From NCBI GenBank assembly GCA_024364805.1, contig CM044499.1:13888020-13908399 (forward strand): 20,380 nt of DNA, read 5' to 3'. This DNA comes from Euprymna scolopes. Its lineage: Eukaryota > Mollusca > Cephalopoda > Sepiida > Sepiolidae. Of this stretch, positions 8,045 through 18,259 are shown piece by piece; the stretch's first letter is position 1; every line of letters starts with the position of its first letter. The translations under genes were made by a program, and so were the position numbers. The notes below the pieces were generated by a model. It worked only from the letters and a program-made list of their open reading frames with translations, was not told the DNA's origin and made no database searches.

Positions 8045-8470
8045 ACATACATTTAAACATACAGGTGAGATTTATATTATAGGTATAATAAAAAAAATCA
8101 TATTTACTACACTATTTTATTTGAGTAAATGTTACTGATAATGTATATATGGATTTCCTCGGTTTAATGTAATATTCAAAATATTCTACGATTTATTTGA
8201 TATTAATACTTTAAATAAAATATAAATGAGTTTTGCCTTAATATGGAATGATAGCCTAATCTGTCCTCGTTCAATAAAGAAGAAATCCTTTTAGACGGAG
8301 CAAATTATTAATTTTGTTCCGATCCAAAGTTCCCCTATTAAGGGAGCCGGATATTCCCCCACGTTAAAAATCTTGTGTCTTACTTTACTCTGGGGGGGGG
8401 GCAATTAAATAAACATTGAAATGAATATTATTTTTTTTTAATGCTTTTCAATAGAGTTTTATGTTCTATG
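8045..8470. other. AT-rich spacer with a G10 run
   Basis: No gene is visible. Most of 8050-8290 is AT-rich. A run of ten G lies at 8392-8401. A short palindromic CCCCTATTAAGGG-like stretch is at 8333-8344. The junction near 8040 is the 5' truncation point of the neighbouring LINE. Confidence 0.5.
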
Positions 8471-9009
8471 TGTCAGTAAATAAAATAGTCGTTAATGTGA
8501 ACGAACAGGGTCCCAAGATTCAGCCTCGTTCTGAGTTCGAGAAAAAGGTGAGTTACACCATATTCTGTTACCGGTGTCGAGTCAGAAAAATTACCCTTTG
8601 AATAAAGTCTGGAGTTGTTAACTTCGACCAACATCAAATATATTTCCTTTAAACCAGCCTGTGGTGTTCCCTGGAAACTTAGTGACAACAAGTCTCCTCA
8701 GATGTTCAGTACTCTCCACCACTTTCGATGGTATTTGCAAATGAATTTGCATTATTGCAACAGCTGCTTACCATTGATTTCTCGTTGACAGCAGCTATTG
8801 GTCTTCACTGGAATTTGAGTGGCAATACGTCTCCCCAAAGTCTCAGTTCTCTTCGCATTTATCCAGCGAAGATCTGGTCAAGCTCTCTCCCTCTCTCCCT
8901 CTCTCTCCTCCTCTCTATCTCCCTCTCTCCCCCCTCTCTCTCTCCTCTGCTCGGTTTTTCCTTCCTCCTTGACTCTACTTACCTGTTTGGTCTCACTTTC
9001 CTAGGGGAA
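8471..9009. other. Gene-free stretch ending in a CT-rich tract
   Basis: No recognisable gene. Open frames of 60-100 codons on either strand here lack domains. The block 8690-8880 has balanced composition and may be part of an unidentified repeat. From 8881 to about 8965 the plus strand is almost only C and T (CTCTCCCTCTCTCCC type), a polypyrimidine microsatellite that accounts for the Ser/Leu/Pro-rich open frames. Confidence 0.55.
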
Positions 9010-9149
9010 GATTTGATGTGGTAATGGAGGGGATGGGGTGGGGGTAGAGAACTTATAGATATGCGGTTTAAATGTTATTTGCTGTATGTGACGTTTCATG
9101 TTTTGCCTCTGCAGCAGTTTTTCTGGTCCGCGCTAGTTGCTCATGTGTG

Positions 9150-9610
9150 TTAGTCTCCACATTCAAGGGTTTTCCTTAATATTCCAGCTGTTTTCATTAT
9201 TGTTGTTTGTTGTATTTTTCCAGTCATTTCTTTGACTTCAACTACTTCGATTCTTTTTTCAATGTTTTTCGGGATTGTTTCTAGTGCTCCTACTATTATA
9301 GGTATTATTTTGATTGTCTTCATCTTCCATATCCCTTTAAGCTCTCTGGCTAGCTCTGTGTATTTGTTGTGTTTCAGCATTTTTTTTATTTTGATATTCA
9401 ACCTGTGGTCAGCTAGAACAGCAGAGTCTATGATTTGACTTTTCTTTCTTGTCATTTATTACGACACCCGGTTTTCTTGTTTGGATGGGTTTATAAATTT
9501 CTATGCCCATGTCCCATAGGATTTTCTGATTCTTGTTTTCAAGTATTGTTGCCAGTTTATGTTTGTACCACTGGTTTCTGCATTTAAGATGCAGTTATTA
9601 TTACCGACTA
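9150..9610 (-). pseudogene. C-terminal end of a LINE with restriction-like endonuclease
   Basis: On the minus strand two adjoining pieces give the tail of an RLE-type LINE protein. The upstream piece (about 9610-9440) reads KCRNQWYKHK, KILWDMGIEI and RKPGVVINDKKEK. The second (9455-9150) reads SQIIDSAVLADHRLNIK, IKIIPIIVGALETIPK and TAGILRKTLECGD before a stop at 9152-9150. The known catalytic pattern R/K-P-D-x12-14-D/E is visible as KPG (9474-9466), 13 residues, then D (9428-9426): spacing kept, first Asp replaced by Gly. A frameshift falls in the A/G-rich stretch between the two pieces. RLE LINEs include the R2, R4/Dong and NeSL groups; I cannot choose among them. The RT domain is absent. 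9010-9149 is probably its 3' untranslated region. Confidence 0.7.
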
Positions 9611-10059
9611 GGGGTTTTCACACATGTATGTTCAGTTATCTCTCACTGATAATAACTTGGTGTGTTCGCTGAAATCTGAGTGACAAGTGTCCATATATTT
9701 CTGTGGCCTCACCTTTGTTTTTTTTTTTTAATGTTACAAATATTATTGCTCTATTGATCTAGTTGCTTACTATTAATTTCTTGCAGGACACCGCAACAGT
9801 TTTCTAGTATTGCGCAAATAATGATAATCTCTCCCCCCCCCACACACACTTAGGTTCCAGTTTCTTTCACACTCTTCCAATGAAGGTATTGTTATTGCTC
9901 ACCATCTGCAACCTTGGAATTTCCTCGACACTCCACAATCATTTTGTGCTATCAGCAGTGATGATGCTTTATCAAAAGGTTATATCTACTTTATTTATAT
10001 TTACTTTTTCGTTTCATGTTCTGTTTGAGATGTTGACATGTTCTGCGAATTTACTTTTT
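9611..10059. other. Spacer, no gene seen
   Basis: AT-rich sequence with a T run near 9719-9729 and a C-run followed by CACACA near 9832-9850. The open frame beginning at 9880 is low in complexity and shows no domain. Most of it lies opposite the tail of the next LINE. Confidence 0.5.
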
Positions 10060-12470
10060 TCTTTATTACATTTTCACACCAAACAAGCCACATTGCCACT
10101 GTGGTGTAGGGGGCTACTATCAGGGGCAGCAGCTACTGGGGCATTATGTTGGGATTTGGGCAGCAAGATGTCAGTTCACCTTACACTTGAACTTCTGCAT
10201 GTCAGTAAAATTGGGGAAGCAGGGACCTGGAATGGAATTCCAAACTCTAGCGGTTCTGGGGGAGAAACTACTGGAATAGAAAGACCTTCTACATCTAGGG
10301 ATCTCTACTGTGTGGGGGCGGGATTTAGCTGCCTGTCGGGTTTGTCGAAGGTGTCTACGTCGTAGGGGCACAAGTGTCTGCAGTTCGTCAGAGCATTCAC
10401 CATTAAAATACTTGTAGAGCAGGCAGAGGGATGCAACGTTTCGTCGATGGGACAGAGGCTGAAGCTTAGATGCCAGTTCAGGGCCTATCAGATTGGCGAC
10501 TCTCTTTTGAACCTTGTCTAGGAGCGAGAGACTAGCAGCAAATGCACCAACCCAAATGTGACAGCAATACTCGATACATGGGCGAATAGTGGCCTTATAG
10601 AGGTACAGGATACTTTCAGGTGTTAGTAGTTTTCTAGCACGGTAGAGAGAGCCTGCCTTCTTCGCAGCGGCCTTGGCAATGTTTTCAGTATAATTGTTCC
10701 AACTCATGTTTCCTGTGAACGTTAGGTCAAGCAGTTTGAAAGATGTACTCCCAGACAGGGAGTCACTGGCCATTGCTATTTGTGGCTTGTAATTATTGAA
10801 GGAAACCAGTTTGGTCTTGGCAGCATTGAATGTGACCATCCATTTTTGTCCCCATTCCACTTCAGATTGGAGGCCATCCTCTAGTGTTTTTGCCATTTCT
10901 TTAGTTACGTGTTCATTTTTTTTCATGCCATGCCTGTTATAGAGTGTGGTGTCATCAGCATATATACCCATCCCAGAGGCAGTTTTGTCGGGGAGGTCAT
11001 TAATAAATATCAGAAACAATAGAGGTCACACGATAGACCGCTGAGGCACTCCCGCATTTATATCACACTGTTTAGATGTACGACTGTCGAGAACAACCGG
11101 GATTTTTCTCTTATATAAGAAGGATTTAATCAGGGTAAGTATTCCACCAGTGATACCGTATGATTTAATTTTCCTGAGAGGACCCTCATGCCATACCCTG
11201 TCAAAAGCCTTAGATATATCTAGAGCTACCTGTCTGCCCTCCCCCGCTTTGTCCAGTGAATGGTATATACGTTCAGAGATTACAGTGAGGATTTCTACTT
11301 TGGAACGGGCTTGTCTAAATCCATATTGTTTGTCAGTCAGAAGTTTAGCATCTGTAAGGTGCCGGACTAGAGCATGGTTAATTATGGTCTCAAATATTTT
11401 GGCGAAAAGTGGGAGGAGGCTAATGGAGCGATAATTTGATGGGTCAGTTCTTTCGCCGGAATTCTTGAATACTAGTACAACAGAAGCAGTTTTACAACAG
11501 CTCGGGAAGCATGATTCAGTAAGGCATTTGTTGTAGAGTTTGGAGAGAACTGGAACTACTTTGGCTGAGCACTTTTTTAATAGCACAGCTGGGATGAAAT
11601 CAGGTCCACATGCTTTTGTAAGTGTCAAGGTTTTTATGATAGCATGCACCTGAGCAGGGGTGATTTGTAGATCGTCCAGCGTGGCGTTTGTCCGCAAAGG
11701 AAAGTCAGGGAGGGGGTGGTTGGAAGGGTCCAGTGTGGAGTTTGAGGCAAACCGGCTGGCAAGCATATTAGCCTTGTCGATTGCTGAGCAAACAACCTCG
11801 TGATTGTTGGTTAGTGGAGGAATTGTTGATTGCCCATTATTTACTACACTGTTGTAGATTTTCCAGTAGTCACGATTTCCTCATTTTTGTGCTTCGATGC
11901 GTTTTTTAGTGGTTTCAGTTAATTCTCTCTTAGCTGTCGCTATTTCTTTCTTAACGTTACTTCTAGCATCTATGTACTTCTGTTTGTTTGAACTGGACTT
12001 ACGTCGGTTAAATCTGTGGTATGCATGCTGCCTTTGAGCAATGGCAGTTGCTCAAGTAGAAGTAAACCATTGGGGAGAGTGGGGCTTGCTATAAAATTTC
12101 CGCATGGGAACATGTGCTTCCATTGCTGTTTTGAACCATTCAGTGGTCTCATTTGCGCACTGCTCAGCAGGAAGAGAAAAAATATTTCCCCATAGGGCAT
12201 CTCTGATAAGATCTCTGATGGCTTCCCAGCAAGCCTTTTTATAATATCTGGTTGTTTTGAGCACTGGCTCTTCAGTTTTGGGTCTAGAGTTTTGGGCGAT
12301 TTCGACCATTATCACTGCATGATCAGCGTTCCCGAGTGGGGTGTCAGCGTTTGTTATACACTCCTCGGGAAGTGTGGTCAGAAATAGATCTAGAAGTGAT
12401 GCGTGTTGTTCTTGCTGGTCAGGGAAACGGGTTGGAAACGTAACCATTTTCTTGCCCTGATCTTACACGA
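10060..12470 (-). mobile_element. CR1/Jockey-like LINE, 5'-truncated (copy A)
   Basis: About 2.4 kb on the minus strand, the best-preserved retroelement here. It holds the end of an APE-type endonuclease, a complete RT, the C-terminal tail and a 3' untranslated region whose end (about 10060-10140) matches 14745-14815 (shared CTGATAGT(A/G)GCCCCCT and CTTGTTTGG blocks). The 5' end is cut inside the endonuclease near 12470. APE endonuclease plus this RT type fits the CR1/Jockey side of the LINE tree. The exact clade is uncertain. Diverged copies of the same family lie on the opposite strand at 14321, 17295 and 19430. Confidence 0.8.
10171..12447 (-). pseudogene. LINE endonuclease-reverse transcriptase, three TGA stops
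   Basis: One reading frame runs from 12447 to 10171 without a frameshift, about 758 codons. It is interrupted by three TGA codons: at 12054-12052 after QWFTST, near 11882-11880 after RIEAQK, and at 11025-11023 after QRSIV. Endonuclease remnant: SLLDLFLTTLPEE and GNADHAVIMVEI, where the family has a SDH-type motif. RT: KACGPDFIPAVLLKKC, NYRSISLLPLFAKIFE, KQYGFRQARS, VALDISKAFDRVWHEG and the catalytic YADD at 10962-10951. The tail carries IRPCIEYCCHIW, LLDKVQKRVANLIGPE and RTARVWNSIP. Both RT aspartate motifs are intact. The missing N-terminal endonuclease makes it non-autonomous whatever the stops do. Confidence 0.85.
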
Positions 12471-13290
12471 TGGTTGCCTTGGATGGCAAATTTACTAAAT
12501 GAGGCATTTGTTTTTTGTTAAAATTTACTAAAAGAGTCATATTTTTTTTTGGTTAAAATTTTAATGTTAACTATAGAATTCGTTCTTATTATTTAGAGTA
12601 GTGTGTCTGTTTGTACTCTGATGCCCTAAAGGGTTTTGAGATTTTCTGTGTAATGCTTCCTTTACAAAACAAATGTGTTTTTGTATTCTTTAAAGATAAG
12701 TTGGCTCACGTGAGTGACCTTTGTTTCGCATTTTCACATTTACTTTTCCTCTGGATTTGATGATTTAAATATTTATGTATTTTGTTCTAATCATACTATT
12801 CTGGGACGTTTCTAGTATCGATGCCCTTTAGAAGTTTGTATTGTCTAAGTGTTTCTGAAGAGCACTACTACTACAATTTTTATGAATCGTTTAATATCAA
12901 GTTTTATTGCTTTAGTTGTGAACGATACAGACTATTTTATTTCTATTACTATTTATTCTATTTTAGTTAATTTCGATTATCTGAATCTTTTTTTTAGATT
13001 TTTATCATATTTATAATTTTTAAGTATTACTTTCATATTTTATTCTGTCCAACCTTTTTATGTATTTGGGTATGCTTATAGAAGTCACAAATATTTTCAT
13101 TAAATACTCTTGTAAGCAAAATCTGATCCCACATTTTGCTAATTCCTACCCTCCGATGAGAAGGAACGTATTTCTTTGAAACTCCGCGGATTAAGGACTA
13201 TCCACTCATTTTGTACTTCCTTTTCAAATTGACTATGTTTTTAACTCTTTTTCAAGATGTCTTTTAACATATTTTATTAACTACTTGTTC
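12471..13290. other. AT-rich spacer, no gene
   Basis: About 800 bases with strong T bias on the plus strand and no open frame of note. A near-repeat of TTTGTTAAAATTTACTAAA type occurs at 12515-12560. I see no domain, RNA gene or element boundary here beyond the LINE truncation point at 12470. Confidence 0.5.
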
Positions 13291-13293
13291 TTG

Positions 13294-13294
13294 C

Positions 13295-13353
<59 letters not shown>
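13294..13353. repeat. Compound (AT)n(GT)n(AT)n microsatellite
   Basis: ATATAT units (13294-13312), then GTGTGTGT (13312-13326), then ATAT again (13327-13353). This is a simple slippage-prone repeat. It can pair with itself, since both flanks are AT alternations. Confidence 0.9.
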
Positions 13354-13358
<5 letters not shown>

Positions 13359-13484
13359 TGGATTTGCATCGATAAAAGAGTTTATTATGTTCATCGGTTA
13401 AGTAGTTTCGACTTATTTTGAAGTGTCATATTTAATGAACGTGAGAAAATAGAGATTGGATGTTAAGTTCATTTCCGTCAATCT

Positions 13485-13970
13485 CGTACTTCTTACTTCC
13501 TTTATTTTATCATTTAATCCCCACATTCGAAAAACAATGTTTCTGAAAAACAAATGAGGTAGAATTGCAGTTTTCTCATTTGGAATCTATTGATCTAACT
13601 CTTATAATTTGCAATCATTTTTTACCTTGAAGTTTAAACTCTAACTTAACAGCGAAGTTGATATATCAATTATAAACAAAGAAACCTGGCAAAACATTAC
13701 TATCTAAAACTAATAACTTTGCAGATGTCTCATCAGAAAGCAATTAATGGTGACTTTACTTGTAATATTTATTTGTGTGTATAAAAGCAAATTTGGAAGT
13801 ATCAAAAGATGCCGATGATGTATTTGAAACAAATTAATCACTTAACGCTTGTGTTGCTTCCCTTATTTTGACCTTTATTCCTCACATTTTATGAGCGATG
13901 TTTCCGGTAAAAGAAAAATAATTGCAGTTTGCAAAGTCAAAATTTTGTCCACTAAAACTTATTCTTATCT
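13485..13970. repeat. Degenerate direct repeat, 357-bp spacing
   Basis: Segment 13485-13610 and segment 13847-13970 share ordered blocks: CTTCCTTTATTTT or CTTCCCTTATTTT, ATTTAATCCCCACATT or CTTTATTCCTCACATT, ATGTTTC and AATTGCAGTTT. The last block lies at 13563 and again at 13920. The intervening sequence and the sequence after the second unit show weaker similarity, so this may be an old duplication of a unit of about 360 bases. No coding potential. Confidence 0.45.
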
Positions 13971-14159
13971 AGTGTCTTTATCTTAAAATAATATTTGATT
14001 TGATTTTTTACTCCTTAAACCAACTAGTTCCATGCTTTTTCTAAAGCGATTTCAATTAATGAATTAGTTTTAAAGCTGTTTTCCAAAACTTTTAGTATAC
14101 AAATGTTATTGATAGTGTCATTACCTAAGTTTGTAGATAGGAACCATCTAATTCGTATG

Positions 14160-14190
14160 TTTGATATCTATCATAGTGTTAGATATCAAA
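14160..14190. repeat. Perfect 11-bp inverted repeat
   Basis: TTTGATATCTA at 14160-14170 and TAGATATCAAA at 14180-14190, loop of 9 bases. It is isolated in AT-rich sequence, with no gene or terminator role apparent. Its origin is unknown. Confidence 0.6.
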
Positions 14191-14320
14191 TAGTTGATAC
14201 ATAAAACATATACATTACACAGACTTCAGGCGAACTATTGATATAGATATTTTAACGTCATTGTTTTAAGCATAGATACAGTCATCGCTATAATAAGTGT
14301 TTTCTTTTTAAATTCAGACT

Positions 14321-14815
14321 GTGATGGTGCATCTGCTGCTTGTCTCCCGCTCCTGGACAGGGTTCAAAAGAGAGTCGCCAACCTGATAGGTCCTGAACTG
14401 TCATCTAGGCATCAGCCTCTGTCCCGTCGACGAAATGTTGCATCCCTCTGCGTGTTCTACAAATACTTTAATGGTGAATGATCTGACGAACTGCAAACAC
14501 TTGTACCTCCCCGACGTAACTACCCCCGACAAACCCGACAAGTTACTAAGTCTCATCCCTTTAAAGTAGAGATCCCTAGGTGCAAGAAAGCCTTTTACTC
14601 CAATAGTTTCTTCCCCAGAACTGCGGGTCTTTGGAACTCCCTTCCGAGATTCTGCTTTCCCAACTGTACTGATATGCAGAAGTTCAAGTGTAATGTTAAC
14701 AAACATCCTTCTACTCATCTCCCTTCATAATGACCCTGCTAATTAAGTCCCTGATAGTGGCCCCCTGCTTCAAAGTGGCACTGTGCCTTGTTTGGGGGGA
14801 AAATTGAACAAAAAG
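14321..14815 (+). pseudogene. CR1/Jockey-like LINE, 3' fragment (copy B)
   Basis: The plus-strand frame beginning near 14321 gives LLDRVQKRVANLIGPELSSR, RRNVASLCVFYKYFNGE, SDELQTLVPPRR, KVEIPRCKKAFYSNSFFPRT, LWNSLPRFCFP and DMQKFKCNVNKH. This matches the tail of the protein at 10171-12447 nearly residue for residue. One TGA (14479-14481) interrupts it where the family has Cys, and the frame stops at TAA 14728-14730. The 3' untranslated region to about 14815 matches that of copy A, including CTTGTTTGG and GAAAAT. The RT domain is absent, so this is a strongly 5'-truncated insertion in the opposite orientation. Confidence 0.85.
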
Positions 14816-15540
14816 ACAGACGGCATGCGTTTTTTGCCTGTTAGCAGGTTTGGTATTAAAATAGCATGTCGTTTATTCGGTCACAATAAAGAATGAAATA
14901 GCGTCCTTGCATCGATGAATGAAGCTAGTCTGTTCGTCTGTCAGTTTGTTAGCGTTAATTTTATAAGAGCAAACCCTTTGCTGTATGTGCATATTAAATT
15001 GTATCATCTTCAAAATATCTGCTCATGAATTTGTTTGGAATAAATATGAGCTTATGTACTTTCAGTGTGTCTTGATCCGTGCTCCCTCTTTTGATTATAG
15101 TCTAAAAACCAATACTATCAACTCTTTTGTTGCTTTTTAGTTAAAGCACAAAAACGACAGACGCCATTAGCGCTTTGTGTTTTGTTATCTTCATCTTCTC
15201 GTGTAACCCTTGTCAAAATAAAGCACGTGCCCTATTCCCCCTTCTCATGTCCTAACGTCTCTTATACTCCAGCGAAAATTTCATATCGTTATTTTTCTTT
15301 TTTTTTTTGTATGTGCAAGGCAAATGCGTGCCGTCGCCGATCCACGGTCGATCCTATTGCATTCACTTAATGGACCTGCTTCAAAACACACACATTGCTT
15401 GTTTTACTGAATAAATAAATAAAACTGATTCAATGATATTATTTCAGAAGAAAGCCTCCGTCTAAAATAGATAGGTTGAGAGCACTGTTTTGTTTTGTAC
15501 ATTTCGTGTTGATTGGCCATATTCTAAACTATTCTCATTG
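14816..15540. other. Spacer, no gene recognised
   Basis: Mixed AT-rich sequence. GACAGACGGCATGCG at 14814-14828 and GACAGACGCCATTAGCG at 15156-15172 share their first part, and CGTCTGTC (14935-14942) is the inverse of GACAGACG, hinting at remnants of a small repeat. A short open frame at 15182-15370 shows no domain. Confidence 0.4.
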
Positions 15541-16085
15541 TTTCTTTCTTTTTTAATACATTATTTTGATTTAAATGATGTTATATTTGTTTGCATTATC
15601 TAACTTGTTACTCGTTCTTTTTGAAGTCCCCCTCCATGGTACAGATGTCCTTCTTATTTTCATTTTTTTCATGTTTTAAGTCTTTCTCAAATATTTCTTT
15701 TCTTTTTAGTTTTCAAAGTTTCTGTCATCCATTCTTTCTACATGTTCCCCCCGGCTCCTTATTTTCTTATTCATTTCTATCTATTTTACATTCTTCTTCA
15801 AATTTCAACTTAATTTTTATTCATTGATTGATTCACCACATCTTGTTTATTTTCCTTTTCTTTTTTCTTCCTTATCTGCTTCTTCTATCTAATTTTTATT
15901 CCTTATTTTCACTATTTATCTTTATTATTACTTTCCTTTGACTCTTTCTTCTTTGTTTTCGTCTTGTTTATATTTTCACGTCCTTACATGTTCATTGCAT
16001 TTACTATTTCTGTTCATCTTTTATTCTTTCTCTCCCTCGTTTTCTTTATACATTCAACTCACAGCAATATTCTTTCTCCCGTGCC
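15541..16085. repeat. T/C-rich low-complexity region
   Basis: About 540 bases in which the plus strand is dominated by T and C (TTCTTTCTTTT, TTTTCTTCC, TCTTTCTCCC types) with few purines. The open frames across it are Phe/Ser/Leu-rich and are explained by composition. It looks like an old polypyrimidine microsatellite that has diverged. Confidence 0.6.
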
Positions 16086-16769
16086 CATTCGTAAAAGACG
16101 TCACCAACGATGCAATCCAATAACAAAATGGCGTGCATTCGTTTAAATCAGGATAAATTCATTCGTTCGAATCGTAGCAATAACACTAAAGATCACTTTG
16201 CAAATTAAATCCTTTGCAGAAATAACAGACTCTTGAAAGGTCGGAGGAATTTCCTCTTTTCTGTCTATTCCTTCTGTAAGCAGATTTGGCCACTTGGGCC
16301 TTACACAGATCTCCTCGGCGTTTTATTTGGTAAGCGGGGTGTTTGTAGATCCCAGTGCATGAGCATTAACGCCTATATCTATCTTAATCCGATATTTCTT
16401 TCCTTACTACTAGCGCGCAAAATAAACCAAACCAGGAAGAGTGAATATAAGCACTTATTAGGATATCCGGAAAATAGTGTCGTTCCGTTTCTCGATTTTA
16501 AATCCTCGTCCATAAGTTCAATGGTTCGCATGAAATTTCTAATATTAACGTCTTCATTATTTACATAAATTGAACTTTCTTTTAAATAAAGATAGTAAAC
16601 AAGATTGTGGATATATTCTTTAGATCCACAACAACTATGAGGAGCATAAAATGTACATTCAATATAGAATTCAAACAGAAATTGTAATCAGTGCGTACAT
16701 TATATTTTCTTGAAACAAGTGCTTATCTGAGCTCCGTTCTATAGTAACCTCTTTGTGAAAAACTCATGG
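16086..16769. other. Gene-free stretch
   Basis: The open frame 16233-16568 (111 codons) has a plausible composition, but I recognise no domain and see no splice or promoter context. It is left as unsupported. The rest is AT-rich. Confidence 0.4.
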
Positions 16770-16871
16770 AAAACAGCCGTATAGTTGTAACCACTATGAA
16801 TAATTTCCCCCACTATTTATCTGTGCATAAACCTAAAGGTCGATTCCATGAACAAAGCTTCTTTCTAAGAA
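16770..16871 (+). pseudogene. LINE tail fragment, second family (copy 1)
   Basis: GATTCCATGAACAAAGCTTC and the next six bases (16843-16868) are identical to 18010-18035, and flanking sequence from about 16770 aligns with 17930 onward (AACAGCCGTATAG with AACACCCGTTTAG; TATCTGTGC in both). In the better copy this codes FHEQSFF ahead of a LINE C-terminal tail. This copy loses homology just after 16871. Confidence 0.5.
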
Positions 16872-17294
16872 TTGCCCCCTCCTGAGAAACACTGTTCTGT
16901 TTTCTTGCTTTCCATACATGGCTAAAGATACATTAATTGAAAGTACTTCTTTCTAACTCCTCGGCTTCATGTTCACAGGGAACATAAGTTGGAACAGATA
17001 CATTGAGATCATTGCCAGGGTCGCTGCGAGGAAGGGGCGCGGTATTTATTTGCGTCCCCACTGGGCAAATTAGGCAAAGACCGTTTTTTAATGTGGAGAG
17101 TAAGAGGGAGGTGGAGGGGAAAATGGGGCCAGCTCCCCATAGGTGGGAAATGGGAGCTGGATAGTGAGAGCCAGCTGGTATATAGGGTTGCCCATACATG
17201 GACTAAACGATTGCCACAAGGGCAATGGTCTTTGATTGCAGCATATGCCTGTGATCTTGGCCCGAAGGCCATAAAGGTTCCCCGCGAAATGGGG
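16872..17294. other. Spacer with a GC-richer block, unidentified
   Basis: 17010-17290 is less AT-rich than its surroundings and contains the near-palindromic pair AGCTCCC (17130) and GGGAGCT (17152). Overlapping open frames on both strands are uninformative. The end of the block, from about 17295, grades into the LINE fragment that follows. Confidence 0.35.
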
Positions 17295-17600
17295 TGGGTG
17301 AGCTCCCTCTATCGTGCTAGTATGTGACTTATGCCTGAAAGTATCCTGTACATCTATAAGGCCATCATTCGCCAATGTATGGTGTATTGTTGTCACGTAA
17401 AGGCTGGTGCACATGGCACTCTCTCTCTCTCTCTCGCCTCCGGACAGAGTTCAAAAGAGAGTCGCCAATCTGATAGGTCCTTAACTGTCATCCAAGCTTC
17501 AACCACTGTCCCATCGACGAACTGTTATATCGCTCTGCTTGTTCTACAAGTATTTAAAGATAGATATTCCAACGAACGGCAATCCTTTGTAACTAGTATA
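17295..17600 (+). pseudogene. CR1/Jockey-like LINE fragment (copy C)
   Basis: The plus strand reads SSLYRAS, PESILYIYKAIIRQCMVYCC and, after a frame change, VQKRVANLIGP, SSKLQPLSHRR and FYKYL. These correspond to GSLYRAR, PESILYLYKATIRPCIEYCC and KVQKRVANLIGPE of copy A. A (CT)n run at 17419-17435 sits where the family codes SLSLLDK and accounts for the frame change. The fragment starts after the RT domain and ends before the C-terminal tail, so both ends are lost. Confidence 0.75.
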
Positions 17601-17929
17601 GTATCCCTGCAACTATATACATGATAGTATCCCTCTACATCAAAGTGCTTAGTTTGAGGTGAAAATAGAATTAAAAACTATGTAAAATATATTCTTTAAA
17701 GATACCATGTTATACGAATACATGAAAAGTATGCACTCATTTTCGAAGAAAGTTCCTTAATTGGTAACACCTTGTGTGCACTTATTTCATTCCTCGGTGT
17801 GTGCATATAATGATATAATCGTTCATCAAACTATAATTTGCGCAACTAAAGTATCACCAGAACGTAGAAAAAATATAATATTTTTAGAGTTTCCCATCTG
17901 GTTCCCCCTCGCCAATCTTTCACGCAAAA
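17601..17929. other. AT-rich spacer, no gene
   Basis: No open frame, RNA gene or repeat of note was recognised. TATAGTATCCCTGCA (17597-17611) and TAGTATCCCTCTACATC (17626-17642) are partly repeated, the mark of a short local duplication. Confidence 0.45.
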
Positions 17930-18145
17930 CACCCGTTTAGCTGAAACCACTTTCAGAAATTACAGTAATGTATTCTATTTTATCTGTGCCAAAACCAAAA
18001 CGTAGATTCCATGAACAAAGCTTCTTTCTTACAAGTGCAAGGCTGTGGGACTTGTTTCGTTTGCCTGTTCCCACCTGACTCCAATCTGGATGTCTTTAAA
18101 TCCAAGATAAACAAATTCCTGATGAACCGCCTCCTTAAGTAAGAC
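17930..18145 (+). pseudogene. LINE tail fragment, second family (copy 2)
   Basis: One frame reads RRFHEQSFFLTSARLWDLF and continues to RLPVPT before a stop. A second frame carries on with PDSNLDVFKSKINKFLMNR and ends LLK at a TAA (18139-18141). The pattern SFF..ARLW, a Pro-rich gap and then a basic V/F-K-x-K-INKF tail is that of the extreme C-terminus of CR1/Jockey-type LINE proteins. It differs enough from copies A-C to be a separate family. One frameshift separates the two pieces. Related to 16770-16871. Confidence 0.6.
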
Positions 18146-18259
18146 ACTTAATCAAATTTCAACACGAATGTACTGGACACGCAATAACCCTTATCCCCGA
18201 GTGGCTTCCGGGCTTTGATAAGTGGTGATCACCTTGTAAAAAATACACAAGAATAGAAC

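Noticed and set aside
8728-9024. Possible secreted or membrane protein with a hydrophobic Ser/Leu stretch
   Set aside because: The hydrophobic part is only the CT microsatellite translated; no signal peptide or conserved domain upstream.
15591-16146. Phe/Ser-rich open frames resembling membrane segments
   Set aside because: Explained by the T/C-rich composition of the block.
16933-17414. Overlapping minus-strand frames and one plus-strand frame in a GC-richer block
   Set aside because: Three frames are open over the same stretch and none has a recognisable domain, so openness reflects composition.
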